Below, piece after piece: positions 47,367 to 54,782 of a stretch of 64,000 bases of DNA; within the stretch, counting starts at the first letter, position 1, and each line of letters opens with the position of its first letter. The stretch comes from Brachybacterium fresconis (GTDB lineage Bacteria; Actinomycetota; Actinomycetes; Actinomycetales; Dermabacteraceae). The notes under the pieces were generated by a model. The model searched no databases. It was not told the DNA's origin and saw only the letters and a program-made list of their open reading frames with translations. The position numbers were made by a program, and so were the translations under genes. The stretch lies in the NCBI RefSeq assembly GCF_017876515.1, contig NZ_JAGIOC010000001.1, positions 930,001 to 994,000 of the forward strand, read 5' to 3'.

Positions 47367-47792
47367 CTATTGCTTGCGTTCCAGCTCGAGCGCGGTTTGG
47401 GCGATAGCGCGGACGTTGAATGTTTCCGCGACCGGTATCGCAGCCATTTCCTCGAGGGTGAACCATGCCGCTTCGAGTGCGTCATCGTCCGGGACCGGTT
47501 CCCCTCGTTCCCATCGGCAGAGCACTGCGATCAGGACGTAATGCAGATTGTGGTCGGCATCGATGACGTCGACAGCATCGAAGACATCACCGGGTGTGGC
47601 GAGGACTCCTGTTTCCTCGGCGAGTTCGCGCGCGGTCGCGGCGGTCAGGGTCTCGCCGGGTTCGATCTTGCCCCCGGGGAATGCCCAGCGCTCGGCGTCG
47701 GGCATGTGGGCACGCCGGATAAGGAGTACACGTCCTTTTCGGACCACTGCCGCCAGCGTCGCCGGCTTCGGGTAGGAAGCGTCGCGCGTCAT
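47367..47792 (-). CDS. Nudix hydrolase, last gene of the antivitamin operon
   Basis: 141 residues with a complete Nudix box (GGKIEPGETLTAATARELAEETGV). The start ATG directly follows the methyltransferase stop with no gap. Small MutT-type enzyme for nucleoside or cofactor diphosphates. Nudix enzymes that destroy faulty thiamine diphosphates such as the methoxy analogue are known, so self-protection is a fair inference. A housekeeping sanitising role is also possible. Confidence 0.85.
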   Translation of the reverse strand: MTRDASYPKPATLAAVVRKGRVLLIRRAHMPDAERWAFPGGKIEPGETLTAATARELAEETGVLATPGDVFDAVDVIDADHNLHYVLIAVLCRWERGEPVPDDDALEAAWFTLEEMAAIPVAETFNVRAIAQTALELERKQ

Positions 47793-48548
47793 CTACCCCG
47801 CCCCGATCGTCGACTCGGAGTGGTCTTGGAGGTGGGCTGTGATCTGCATGAACGGTGGATGGTCGATAGGTGCCTGGGAGCCGACGTCCTCTACGGTTTG
47901 TGCTCCGCGGTCGGTGACCTTGTCGACTGTGAAGCCGGCCTCGGTCAGCACCGCCTCGTAGGTGCTGATGAACCAGTGCCGGTCGACAAGCTCGAGGATC
48001 CCGGTGCCGGGGATCTGCAAGCTGACCTTGCGTTCGTCTCCGTCACGGTAGCCTCTGCCGGGCTCGCCGCTGCGGAAGGTCGGGAACGGTACTCCTGTGG
48101 CCGCCGGGTTGCTATCGACGATGAAGAGTCTGCCGGTCGGTGTAAGCACTCGGGCGAGCTCGCGGGCGATCGCTCTCAGTTCCTCGCGTGTGGGCACGTT
48201 GATGAATACGAAGCAGCACACGATCGCATCGAATGTGTCATCCGGGTAGGGAACGTGGCCGCTGTCGATGGTGTGGAATCGCGCGGCCGGTTGCGGGGTC
48301 TGCGCCCGGGCGAGGGTGATCATGTCGGTGCTGATGTCGACTCCGACGACCTGTGCTGCGGCTCCGGCGTCGAGGAGGCGTCGTGAGACTTTTCCGCTGC
48401 CGCACCCATAATCGAGCACGATCCCCCCTCGGCCGCAAGCAGTTTGGAGGTCATTGACGAGCGGGGTATAAGCCAGTCGGTTTTCGACATAGTCGTCATA
48501 GGCATCGAACCCTGCTGAGACTGCCGGAGTCGTCCATGATGTCGTCAC
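47793..48548 (-). CDS. SAM methyltransferase, candidate O-methylase of hydroxymethylcytosine
   Basis: 251 residues from a GTG overlapping the preceding stop (GTGA). Class I motif VLDYGCGSGKVSRRLL, post-I VVGVDIS, and DTFDAIVCCFVFINVP (motif II). In bacimethrin biosynthesis a SAM enzyme methylates the pyrimidine 2-oxygen. The gene order beside the CMP-hydroxymethylase-like and N-glycosidase-like genes supports that step here. The substrate is inferred. Confidence 0.8.
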   Translation of the reverse strand: MTTSWTTPAVSAGFDAYDDYVENRLAYTPLVNDLQTACGRGGIVLDYGCGSGKVSRRLLDAGAAAQVVGVDISTDMITLARAQTPQPAARFHTIDSGHVPYPDDTFDAIVCCFVFINVPTREELRAIARELARVLTPTGRLFIVDSNPAATGVPFPTFRSGEPGRGYRDGDERKVSLQIPGTGILELVDRHWFISTYEAVLTEAGFTVDKVTDRGAQTVEDVGSQAPIDHPPFMQITAHLQDHSESTIGAG

Positions 48549-49552
48549 TGCTGCACCGCCCTCACACGCGCGTTTTCGATGCTGGGCCATCGGCTCACGA
48601 CCAGCTCCCGGTGGAGGGGATGGAGGTCGCCGATAATCGATGGGTCGACTGGTCGTTGGTATTGGAGTTGCCGGTGGATCCAGAACAGGCGGACAATGTC
48701 GACCCACGCTTCCGGAAGATCAAGGGTCGCCAGTGCGCGGCCTGGGAGCTCGTCTGCACGGATCGACTTCTCCAGGGCGAGGACCTGGTGCACCTGGTCC
48801 AGGCTCGCCCCCGAGGGCAGCCGTGGAAGAGTGCTGGGTTCCTCCACGATCGTCTGATCATCGCCGCCGAGGAGGGTGTGCACCTTGGTGAGGTCTTTTT
48901 CGTAGATGTGGATCGAGCCGACGTTGTGGATGTACACACCCGGGGTCAGGCCCAGCATCGAGGCGAGAAATTCTTGGATGAACGTGAAGGAGAACGTGTC
49001 GTTGAGCAGTCCCATGTACGCGTCGTTGGCGCGCATGAACGCGACCATGTGCAGACGGTCCTCACGGCGCAACAGCTGGAGAGCCAGCGTGCAGGAGACG
49101 TCGATGTTGCGGCGGTAGATGTCTTCGGAGTCGTCGAAGATCTGCAGAACGGCACGCTTGCTCGCAGGGTCATCCTCGCGGAGGATGTTCACGATTCGTT
49201 CGATCGCAGTCTCGTCGCCGACGTGTCTGAGCAGTTTGGGACCATACCCGGTGCCCGGCAGGCTGAGGCCGTCGGGACTGTACCGGCTCATCGAGGGTGC
49301 GTAGGTTCGGATGAAGTCGAGGTCGTTCTTCCCTGAGAGGTACCACAGTGCTTCGGCGTAGTTGAAGATGATGTTCTGCCGACGAGACCTGGCCAAGCAG
49401 TACCGCCGGGCCGGGTTGGTCAGGCGTGCGGTGTAGCCGATGATTTCGCGTTCGTCCTGCCCGCGGGGACTGTTCTGGTATTCGAACCCGGTGTAGACCT
49501 GTCGCAGGGAATCCAGGTAGAGCGTGTGGAGGTCGGGATACTCAGGCTTCAC
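48545..49552 (-). CDS. Thymidylate-synthase-like CMP hydroxymethylase candidate
   Basis: 335 residues of the thymidylate synthase fold. The nucleophile is C154 (DVSCTLALQLL). At +31 from it, where thymidylate synthase has Asn177, there is Asp185 (MGLLNDTFSF). This Asn-to-Asp change marks enzymes acting on cytosine nucleotides, such as T4 dCMP hydroxymethylase (C148/D179) and the CMP hydroxymethylases of mildiomycin and bacimethrin pathways. Glu67 (FNYAEALWYLSG) matches the conserved Glu. It would make 5-hydroxymethyl-CMP using methylene-tetrahydrofolate. It overlaps the N-glycosidase gene by 11 bases. Confidence 0.88.
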   Translation of the reverse strand: MKPEYPDLHTLYLDSLRQVYTGFEYQNSPRGQDEREIIGYTARLTNPARRYCLARSRRQNIIFNYAEALWYLSGKNDLDFIRTYAPSMSRYSPDGLSLPGTGYGPKLLRHVGDETAIERIVNILREDDPASKRAVLQIFDDSEDIYRRNIDVSCTLALQLLRREDRLHMVAFMRANDAYMGLLNDTFSFTFIQEFLASMLGLTPGVYIHNVGSIHIYEKDLTKVHTLLGGDDQTIVEEPSTLPRLPSGASLDQVHQVLALEKSIRADELPGRALATLDLPEAWVDIVRLFWIHRQLQYQRPVDPSIIGDLHPLHRELVVSRWPSIENARVRAVQQ

Positions 49553-50012
49553 TGACGGCTCCTGCCTGCGCGTGCTCGATCGCGGTGAGGATGCGTGGTC
49601 CGGTGGGCTGCTCGGGATCGATGGTGATCATCTGGACGTCGGCGACCGCTGAGAGGCCTCGGACGAGGAACGCGTACTCGGCTCCCTCGTCGAGGAGTAA
49701 GACGATGGGTTTGTTCCAGGCGGAGGCCCACCCGATCTCGATGTGCGTGCCCGGGGATGCCGGTGCGCCGGGGAACGCGACGAAGACGTCGCAGGCGGCG
49801 ATCTCCGTGTAGTCGATGCGTGTGCATTCGCTGGGTTCCATGAACTCACGGCCCCAGTGCTCTCTGCGGTGGGCGCAGTGCACATCCCACCCCTGGGTTT
49901 CGAAGAAGTCGATGATCGAGGTGTACTTGTCGATCGCGGCGTCGCCCATCACATGGGTGTCGGCGTCGACGAGAGCTTTGAACGGGCCGGCGAGAAACAT
50001 CTTTCGCGTCAT
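49542..50012 (-). CDS. Nucleoside 2-deoxyribosyltransferase-like nucleotide hydrolase
   Basis: 156 residues from ATG 50012, chosen because AAAGGAG lies at the right distance; the ATG at 50030 is part of that site. KMFLAGPFKAL, CDVFVAFPGAPASPGTHIEIGWA and NKPIVLLLD are the family motifs, with the catalytic Glu in the HIEIGWA segment. MilB-type members hydrolyse (hydroxymethyl)CMP to the free base. That is the expected second step after CMP hydroxymethylation. Confidence 0.85.
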   Translation of the reverse strand: MTRKMFLAGPFKALVDADTHVMGDAAIDKYTSIIDFFETQGWDVHCAHRREHWGREFMEPSECTRIDYTEIAACDVFVAFPGAPASPGTHIEIGWASAWNKPIVLLLDEGAEYAFLVRGLSAVADVQMITIDPEQPTGPRILTAIEHAQAGAVSEA

Positions 50013-50084
50013 CGTCACGGCTCCTTTCATGAGTCGAAGTGGTTAGCTCTACCGATCGGAACGAGGAGGGGCTGTTCTGCATCC

Positions 50085-50894
50085 CTACCCGCGCGGCCAG
50101 AGCTGGTGGAAGTGATGCAGGGGACCGTGACCTTGGCCGACGTCGAGGCGGTCGCTGGCAACGAGAGCGCCGTGCAGGTAGGTCTTCGCCCGTTCAACGC
50201 TTTCGGGCACGGTGTGGTCAGGCAGCAGTGCGGTGATCGCCGAGGACAAGGTGCAGCCGGTGCCGTGGTCGTTGAGGGTTTCGATCCTGGGAGAGGTGTA
50301 GGTGGAGATCCCGTCGGGGCCGGCGAGGTAGTCGACACTGACCGTCTCGTTCGTGAGATGCCCGCCTTTGAGTAGCGCCCACTGACAGCCAAGGCCACGC
50401 AGCCCGGTGGCCTGGTCCTCCATCTGCCCCAAGCGGGTGACATCTGTGGTGTCGAGGAGCACGGCGGCTTCGGGAAGGTTCGGGGTGATGATCGTGGCCA
50501 GTGGCACGAGCGTGTCTCGGATGGCTGCGACCGCATCGTCGTCCAACAGCCTGTCGCCGCTCTTGGCGACCATCACCGGATCAAGGACCACGGTCTCGGC
50601 TTCGTGGTATTGCAGGCGCTCGGCGATGACCTCGGCGATCGCGGCGTTGGCGACCATACCGATCTTTACCGCGTCGACGCGCACATCGTCGAACACTGCA
50701 TCGATCTGCTCACCGACGAAAGAGGGATCAAGGGGCATGAACGAGCGCACACCGCGCGTGTTCTGTGCCACGACCGCGGTGATCGCGGCCATACCGTAGG
50801 TGCCCCTCGCTGAGAAGGCTTTGAGATCGGCGTGGATGCCCGCCCCGCCAGTGGGGTCGGTGCCTGCGATGGATAGGACGTTCTTGATCGTCAT
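50085..50894 (-). CDS. thiD: ThiD-like hydroxymethylpyrimidine (phosphate) kinase
   Basis: 269 residues from ATG 50894, overlapping the Nudix stop (ATGA). The ribokinase-like fold is shown by LSIAGTDPTGGAGIHADLKAF, VVLDPVMVAKSGDRLL, ITPNLPEA and LNDHGTGCTLSSAI. ThiD phosphorylates HMP and HMP-P. In a bacimethrin operon a ThiD-like kinase would activate the 2-methoxy analogue so that thiamine synthase enzymes take it up. A normal thiamine salvage kinase cannot be ruled out. Confidence 0.9.
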   Translation of the reverse strand: MTIKNVLSIAGTDPTGGAGIHADLKAFSARGTYGMAAITAVVAQNTRGVRSFMPLDPSFVGEQIDAVFDDVRVDAVKIGMVANAAIAEVIAERLQYHEAETVVLDPVMVAKSGDRLLDDDAVAAIRDTLVPLATIITPNLPEAAVLLDTTDVTRLGQMEDQATGLRGLGCQWALLKGGHLTNETVSVDYLAGPDGISTYTSPRIETLNDHGTGCTLSSAITALLPDHTVPESVERAKTYLHGALVASDRLDVGQGHGPLHHFHQLWPRG

Positions 50895-51364
50895 GCGTGC
50901 ACTTCCTTCTGCTGCTGTGTGGCGGCGTAGCGGGCGACCTCGGCGACATCCTTGCTCAGAGTCAGGCGGGCCTCGTCGACCTCGTCGAGGGGGAACCAGC
51001 GTGCTTCGAGGGCGTCGTCGCCAGCGTGGGGTTGCCCCGAGCGCCACTGGCAGAGCACGGCGATAAGCACGTAGTGACTGTCCAACCGTCCAGTCTCGTC
51101 TCGGCTGAACGCATCAACGGAAGTCAAAACACCGGTCGCCTGACCGATGATGCTGGTTTCTTCACCGAGTTCGCGTTCGGCGGCTTTGGTGATCGTTTCT
51201 CCGAATTCGATCTTCCCGCCCGGGAATCCCCAGAATCCTGCATCAGGAGGGTTCGCGCGACGCACCAAGAGGACATGGTCATCTTTGATGAGGACGGAAA
51301 TGACTGCGACCCTCGGGCGCACCTCGACTGAGGACGTCGCGGGGCCGACAACAGAATGGGACAC
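50891..51364 (-). CDS. Nudix hydrolase, first gene of the antivitamin operon
   Basis: 157 residues from a GTG at 51364, 5 bases after GGAGG. Nudix box GGKIEFGETITKAAERELGEETSI. Related to the Nudix at 47367 (shared LVRRANPPDA... / LIRRAHMPDA..., HYVLIAVLCQW / HYVLIAVLCRW), so the two arose by duplication or share a recent ancestor. It is directly controlled by the TPP riboswitch upstream. A role in clearing toxic analogue diphosphates, or in supplying CMP, is inferred. Confidence 0.85.
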   Translation of the reverse strand: MSHSVVGPATSSVEVRPRVAVISVLIKDDHVLLVRRANPPDAGFWGFPGGKIEFGETITKAAERELGEETSIIGQATGVLTSVDAFSRDETGRLDSHYVLIAVLCQWRSGQPHAGDDALEARWFPLDEVDEARLTLSKDVAEVARYAATQQQKEVHA

Positions 51365-51369
51365 TGTAA

Positions 51370-51385
51370 CCTCCTAATGGGGAGG
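51370..51385 (-). promoter_or_regulatory. Shine-Dalgarno-sequestering hairpin of the TPP riboswitch
   Basis: On the minus strand CCTCC pairs with the GGAGG ribosome-binding site of the first Nudix gene across a 6-base loop. This is a simple translational off-switch between the TPP aptamer and the operon start. Confidence 0.65.
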
Positions 51386-51410
51386 CCAGCGAAGGAAAGA
51401 AGCCCTGCTA

Positions 51411-51512
51411 GACCAGTCCCTTCGCCGGCATGATCCGGATCAGGTTCTAGGGTCACCACGCTGACAACGTCCAGTGGTATCTCAGCCCCTTGACGGGACA
51501 CCCCTCGGTGCA
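51411..51512 (-). ncRNA. TPP riboswitch controlling the antivitamin operon
   Basis: Minus strand: CACCGAGGGGTGTCCC, GGGGCTGAGATACCACTGG, then AACCTGATCCGGATCATG and CCGGCGAAGGGACTGG, with outer P1 pairing. All THI-box elements are present in order. Boundaries are approximate. It heads the six-gene Nudix-thiD-glycosidase-hydroxymethylase-methyltransferase-Nudix operon. Confidence 0.95.
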
Positions 51513-51720
51513 ACCCGAATCTACCAGAATGCCGTCACAGATACACCCTGCGCGGATTGCCCGCTGCGGGATGCTGGTGTTGGGATCGGCTGCGCACCTA
51601 TCCAGTGCTGCGACTGTGCCCGATGGAGCAAGTGCCCGTCTCACGGGTGGAGTCACTGGTCGGTGTCGGCCTTGGACGGTAGAATGGAAGGTGTCGGGCG
51701 AGCATGAAGGAGGACAGGTC

Positions 51721-51924
51721 ATGGCGACGACGAAGGCCCTGGAACAGGCCGAGATCGACCGGCTCGAAGCGCAGGTCACTGCGAGCCAGCGGATGGCTAG
51801 CGAAGAGGAGACTGACGCCGACCGTGCCCTGGGCCGCAAGGTGCTCACTGGAGAGATGTCCGCCGATGACGCCATCGCCGTCCGGCTGGCGCAGATCGAC
51901 GCGAAGCACGGCATCACCCGGTAA
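51721..51924 (+). CDS. VbhA-like antitoxin
   Basis: 67 residues with a strong GGAGG site. Helical and acidic; RALGRKVLTGEMSADDAIAVRLAQIDAKHGI resembles the VbhA antitoxin motif that inhibits Fic toxins. The start of a fic-like gene lies 40 bases downstream. Function inferred from motif and context. Confidence 0.65.
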   Translation: MATTKALEQAEIDRLEAQVTASQRMASEEETDADRALGRKVLTGEMSADDAIAVRLAQIDAKHGITR

Positions 51925-51963
51925 CACGCCGCGGGCCAATGTCTCGGGCGGGGGTGGACGGTG

Positions 51964-52071
51964 ATGCCGGATCATTACACGTATCCCGGCACCGAGGTGC
52001 TCGTCAACATCCCCGGCTACACCGACCCGGCGGCGTGGAAGGAAGCCGAGACCGCCCACGGCGCGAGATAG
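51964..52071 (+). pseudogene. fic: Truncated Fic toxin gene remnant
   Basis: 35 codons: M-P-D-H-YTYPGTEVLVNIPGYTDPAAWKEAETAHG then a stop. YxYPGTxVLxN is the typical N-terminus of Fic/cell-filamentation proteins. The rest, including HPFxxGN, is absent downstream. The toxin has been lost and its antitoxin partner kept. Confidence 0.65.
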
Positions 52072-52267
52072 GTGCCCTGGATCACGAGCTGCGAGCGGCG
52101 TTGCAGCGGCGAGCACACCGCCTCGACCCCGACCCGCCGTTCGGTCCACCAGACCAGGGGCGGGGGCCACATGACCGAGGACTCGGACTATGAACACTCA
52201 ACGTACCGCCACAGGCGAGCGGAACGAGAGCAGCGTGCGGGCGGCCCGGTCACGTCCGGGCGAGGAG

Positions 52268-52783
52268 AACGGGTCCGCAAAATGGGCGGACCCGTTGATC
52301 ACGACGCAGGCCAACCTCTCAGGGCGAAACCCCTGTCACGGTGGGAGGAAATTTCCTCCCACCGTGCCAGGGGGACGCCCACGGTGCCGCCACTGTGGCG
52401 GCGCCGTACGCCTCGCGCGGGCAGGCCATGGTGGTGCCGAATCGGCACCACCATGCCATCCGCAGGTGCGAACCGTGCAGGGGCAACGGGGCCGGAAAAT
52501 TTCCGGAGCCGTTCACCGGCCCCCGGCGCGGGCACGGTCCTGCAAAATTTGCGGGACCGTTGGCTTGGGCACGGGGGTGGAAAATTTTCACCCCCGTGGG
52601 CTCGAGCCGACCGTGGTGCCACCGTGGCACCACCGTCAAGAACGAGGGCAGGTCGACGGTGGTGGCAAATTGCCACAACCGTGCTGCCGGAGACGACGAC
52701 AGCGGGCTGACGGTGGTGCACAATTTTCACCACCGTGACTTTCCGCTGGTGACTGCTCCGGGGGCGCCGAATCGGCACCCCCG
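52268..52783. repeat. Array of eleven palindromes with co-varying stems
   Basis: Palindromes at 52268-52296, 52337-52366, 52381-52407, 52427-52455, 52485-52513, 52534-52560, 52570-52598, 52610-52636, 52656-52682, 52710-52736 and 52759-52783. Most are 27-30 bp, one starting every 36-69 bp. Most start (C)ACGG and end CCGT(G), and several have an AAATT-like centre, but the inner stems differ from unit to unit while staying self-complementary (0-2 mismatches). The second is a perfect 30-bp palindrome, extendable to 44 bp with one mismatch. No convincing gene overlaps the array. Function unknown. Confidence 0.85.
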
Positions 52784-52920
52784 TGCCCGACCCCGTTTTC
52801 GGGGCCTCCAAGGGCACGACAGCACTGACCATCCACATATAGTAGCTCGCTCCTGCGCGGATGGCTAGATGCAGTGATTGCTGTTTTTGAACCTCGGGTG
52901 TATGGGCGTACCTGTCGGGT

Positions 52921-53121
52921 ATGAACAGTATCCCGACACCCCAGACCCATACGCCCACCACGACGACGAGGCCGCGCCTGGCGATCGACGACGAGGCCCT
53001 GACCGACACCGACCGGGAGACGATCCGGCAGGCCGCGAAGACCACAGCCTCCCGGTTCCCGCCCATGAGTGCCGAGCAGGCCGAGCTGATCCGCCACCAA
53101 CTCCGCGGCGACGCCACCTGA
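52921..53121 (+). CDS. Small helical protein next to the integrase
   Basis: 66 residues: a Thr/Pro-rich start, then LAIDDEALTDTDRETIRQAAKTTASRFPPMSAEQAELIRHQL, a soluble helical sequence with good actinobacterial codon use. Ribosome-binding site weak. It converges on the serine integrase gene. A recombination directionality factor is possible by location only. Confidence 0.5.
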   Translation: MNSIPTPQTHTPTTTTRPRLAIDDEALTDTDRETIRQAAKTTASRFPPMSAEQAELIRHQLRGDAT

Positions 53122-53165
53122 CCCACCCGGCATCCTGACCGTCTCGGCATCGAGCCCCACGTCCT

Positions 53166-54743
53166 TTAGAGTGCGCGGGGCTCGATGAGTACCCGCTCGG
53201 GCTCGAAGGCGTTCTGGCCCCGGTTCTGAGTCTGCTGGATGCGGACGTTGAACGTGGCCTTGATGATCTTCCTCCGCTCCAACAGTGGCAGGCCCGCCCA
53301 CGCGGCAGGCACATCCTCGGCGGTGACCAGGGCACGCACCCGCTCGTCGGTCACCGGGGGGATGAGCGCCTGCTCGGCCTCGGCGATCTGGGGCCGCAAC
53401 GCGGCTTCCAGCTTCGTGAGCGTGTCGAGGTTCAGACTCCCGGCCGCGTACTGGGCGATGACCTCGTCCAGGCGGGCCTGCAACGCCGCCCGCTTCTGCT
53501 CGGCAGCCTCGGCAACCTTGAGCCAGTCGCCGTCGTCGTCGCCGGTGAGCCAGGCGAGGTTGGTCGGGTTCTGGAACCACTCCAGCACGACCTGCTCGAC
53601 ATAGGCGTCCAGGCCCGGCTGGGAGATCATCGTCTTATAGCACCCCCGGAACTGGCACTGGTACTTCACCGCCGGAGTCCTCTCCTTCTTCCGCATCGTG
53701 GCCCGCTTCAAAGGGCGGCCGCAGTAGTGGCAGCGGGCGATGTGGACCATGAGCGTCTTCGCGGCCATCCCGCCACCGCCCTTGACGAGACGTCCGGGAT
53801 CGGCGAACAGGCGCTGGATCTTCTGGAAGTCCTCCCACTCGATCAACGCCTCCCACTGCGCCTGGCCGATGACCTCACCGCGGTAGACGCGCTTGCCGGC
53901 GATGGTGGGGTTCTGGAGCACCTGGCGGACGGTGTAGGTATCCCAGCCGCGGGGACTCTCGGCCCACGGCTTCTTCGGTGTCGGCTCCCCAGCATCCTGC
54001 AACCGCATCGCTATCGAGTACATGGACTTACCAGCCAGCACATCACGGGCGGCATCGCGGACGATCTGCCCGGTGTGGGGGTCGGGTTCCTGGCGCAGCA
54101 GGACACCGGTGTGCTGGTCGTAGACCCGCCGGTATCCGTACGGGAGGCGACCGTGGGGGCGGCCCTTGTCCGCGTTGAGCTTGACTGTGCGCAACTGCCG
54201 CTCGCGCATCGTGTTCGCGTCCGCTTCGGCGCGGAGGAACTCGAAGCCCATCATGAACGTGTCATCGGAGCGGGAGAAGTCATACACCCTGCCGTGGGTG
54301 AGGTAGAGGACCCCGGCGCGCTGGCAGGCCTTGCGCAGCTGCACGTAAACCTCCATATCGCGCCCGGCACGAGACGGCTCCCAAGAGGCAAAGCCGCCAT
54401 ACCTGCCGGACTCGATCAAGGCCATGGCCTCGTCGAAGCCCTCGCGTTCGCGCCTGCGCCACTGCGAGGCCGACCGGTCAGCATCGCGGACGATCGCCTC
54501 CGGGTACCATTCGATCGGCAGGCACCAGCCGACCATGTCAGTGAGCTGGTCATCGATCGAGCGCATCAGCTTGTGCCGGTCCTGTGAGGCCCGCCCATAC
54601 AGGATCGAAGCGGTCCAGTCGTCCTCGGCCATCTCCCGGAGTCGCTCGACCGCGGCCCGCAACTCCGGCGTGAGCAGCGGTAGCTCCAAGAGCCTGTTCG
54701 TCGTGGTCGTGTTGGTGTTCGTTGTGGTGGTGTTCATGGACAT
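53166..54743 (-). CDS. int: Large serine integrase of the island
   Basis: 525 residues from ATG 54743 (54737 also possible). The resolvase catalytic domain has the nucleophile at Ser53 in LYGRASQD, and SWEPSRAGRDMEVYVQLRKACQ follows. Then comes a recombinase domain (GRLPYGYRRVYDQHTG; VRQVLQNPTIAGKRVYRGE), a zinc ribbon (CHYCGRPLKR...YQCQFRGC) and a coiled-coil region near residues 410-480. Enzymes of this type catalyse attP x attB integration. Its start is 40 bases from the right junction core. Confidence 0.95.
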   Translation of the reverse strand: MSMNTTTTNTNTTTTNRLLELPLLTPELRAAVERLREMAEDDWTASILYGRASQDRHKLMRSIDDQLTDMVGWCLPIEWYPEAIVRDADRSASQWRRREREGFDEAMALIESGRYGGFASWEPSRAGRDMEVYVQLRKACQRAGVLYLTHGRVYDFSRSDDTFMMGFEFLRAEADANTMRERQLRTVKLNADKGRPHGRLPYGYRRVYDQHTGVLLRQEPDPHTGQIVRDAARDVLAGKSMYSIAMRLQDAGEPTPKKPWAESPRGWDTYTVRQVLQNPTIAGKRVYRGEVIGQAQWEALIEWEDFQKIQRLFADPGRLVKGGGGMAAKTLMVHIARCHYCGRPLKRATMRKKERTPAVKYQCQFRGCYKTMISQPGLDAYVEQVVLEWFQNPTNLAWLTGDDDGDWLKVAEAAEQKRAALQARLDEVIAQYAAGSLNLDTLTKLEAALRPQIAEAEQALIPPVTDERVRALVTAEDVPAAWAGLPLLERRKIIKATFNVRIQQTQNRGQNAFEPERVLIEPRAL

Positions 54744-54782
54744 CAGGTGCGTCTGCCTTCCCTCTGCCCCTTGAACTTGATC

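Noticed and set aside
48545..49552. Housekeeping thymidylate synthase
   Set aside because: Asp185 replaces the dUMP-specifying Asn, the surrounding P-P-C-H motif is changed to V-S-C-T, and the gene is in a riboswitch operon.
46241..51512. Ordinary thiamine biosynthesis operon
   Set aside because: Only a ThiD-like kinase belongs to that pathway. thiC, thiE, thiG, thiM and transporters are absent, and the thymidylate-synthase homologue, N-glycosidase and methyltransferase have no role in thiamine synthesis.
52190..52738. Open frames across the palindrome array
   Set aside because: Translations are Arg/Gly/Pro-rich, lack ribosome-binding sites, and arise from the repeated GC-rich stems.
52268..52783. 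CRISPR array
   Set aside because: The repeated units are palindromes that differ in sequence from one another, with irregular 36-69 bp periodicity and no cas genes. CRISPR repeats would be nearly identical.
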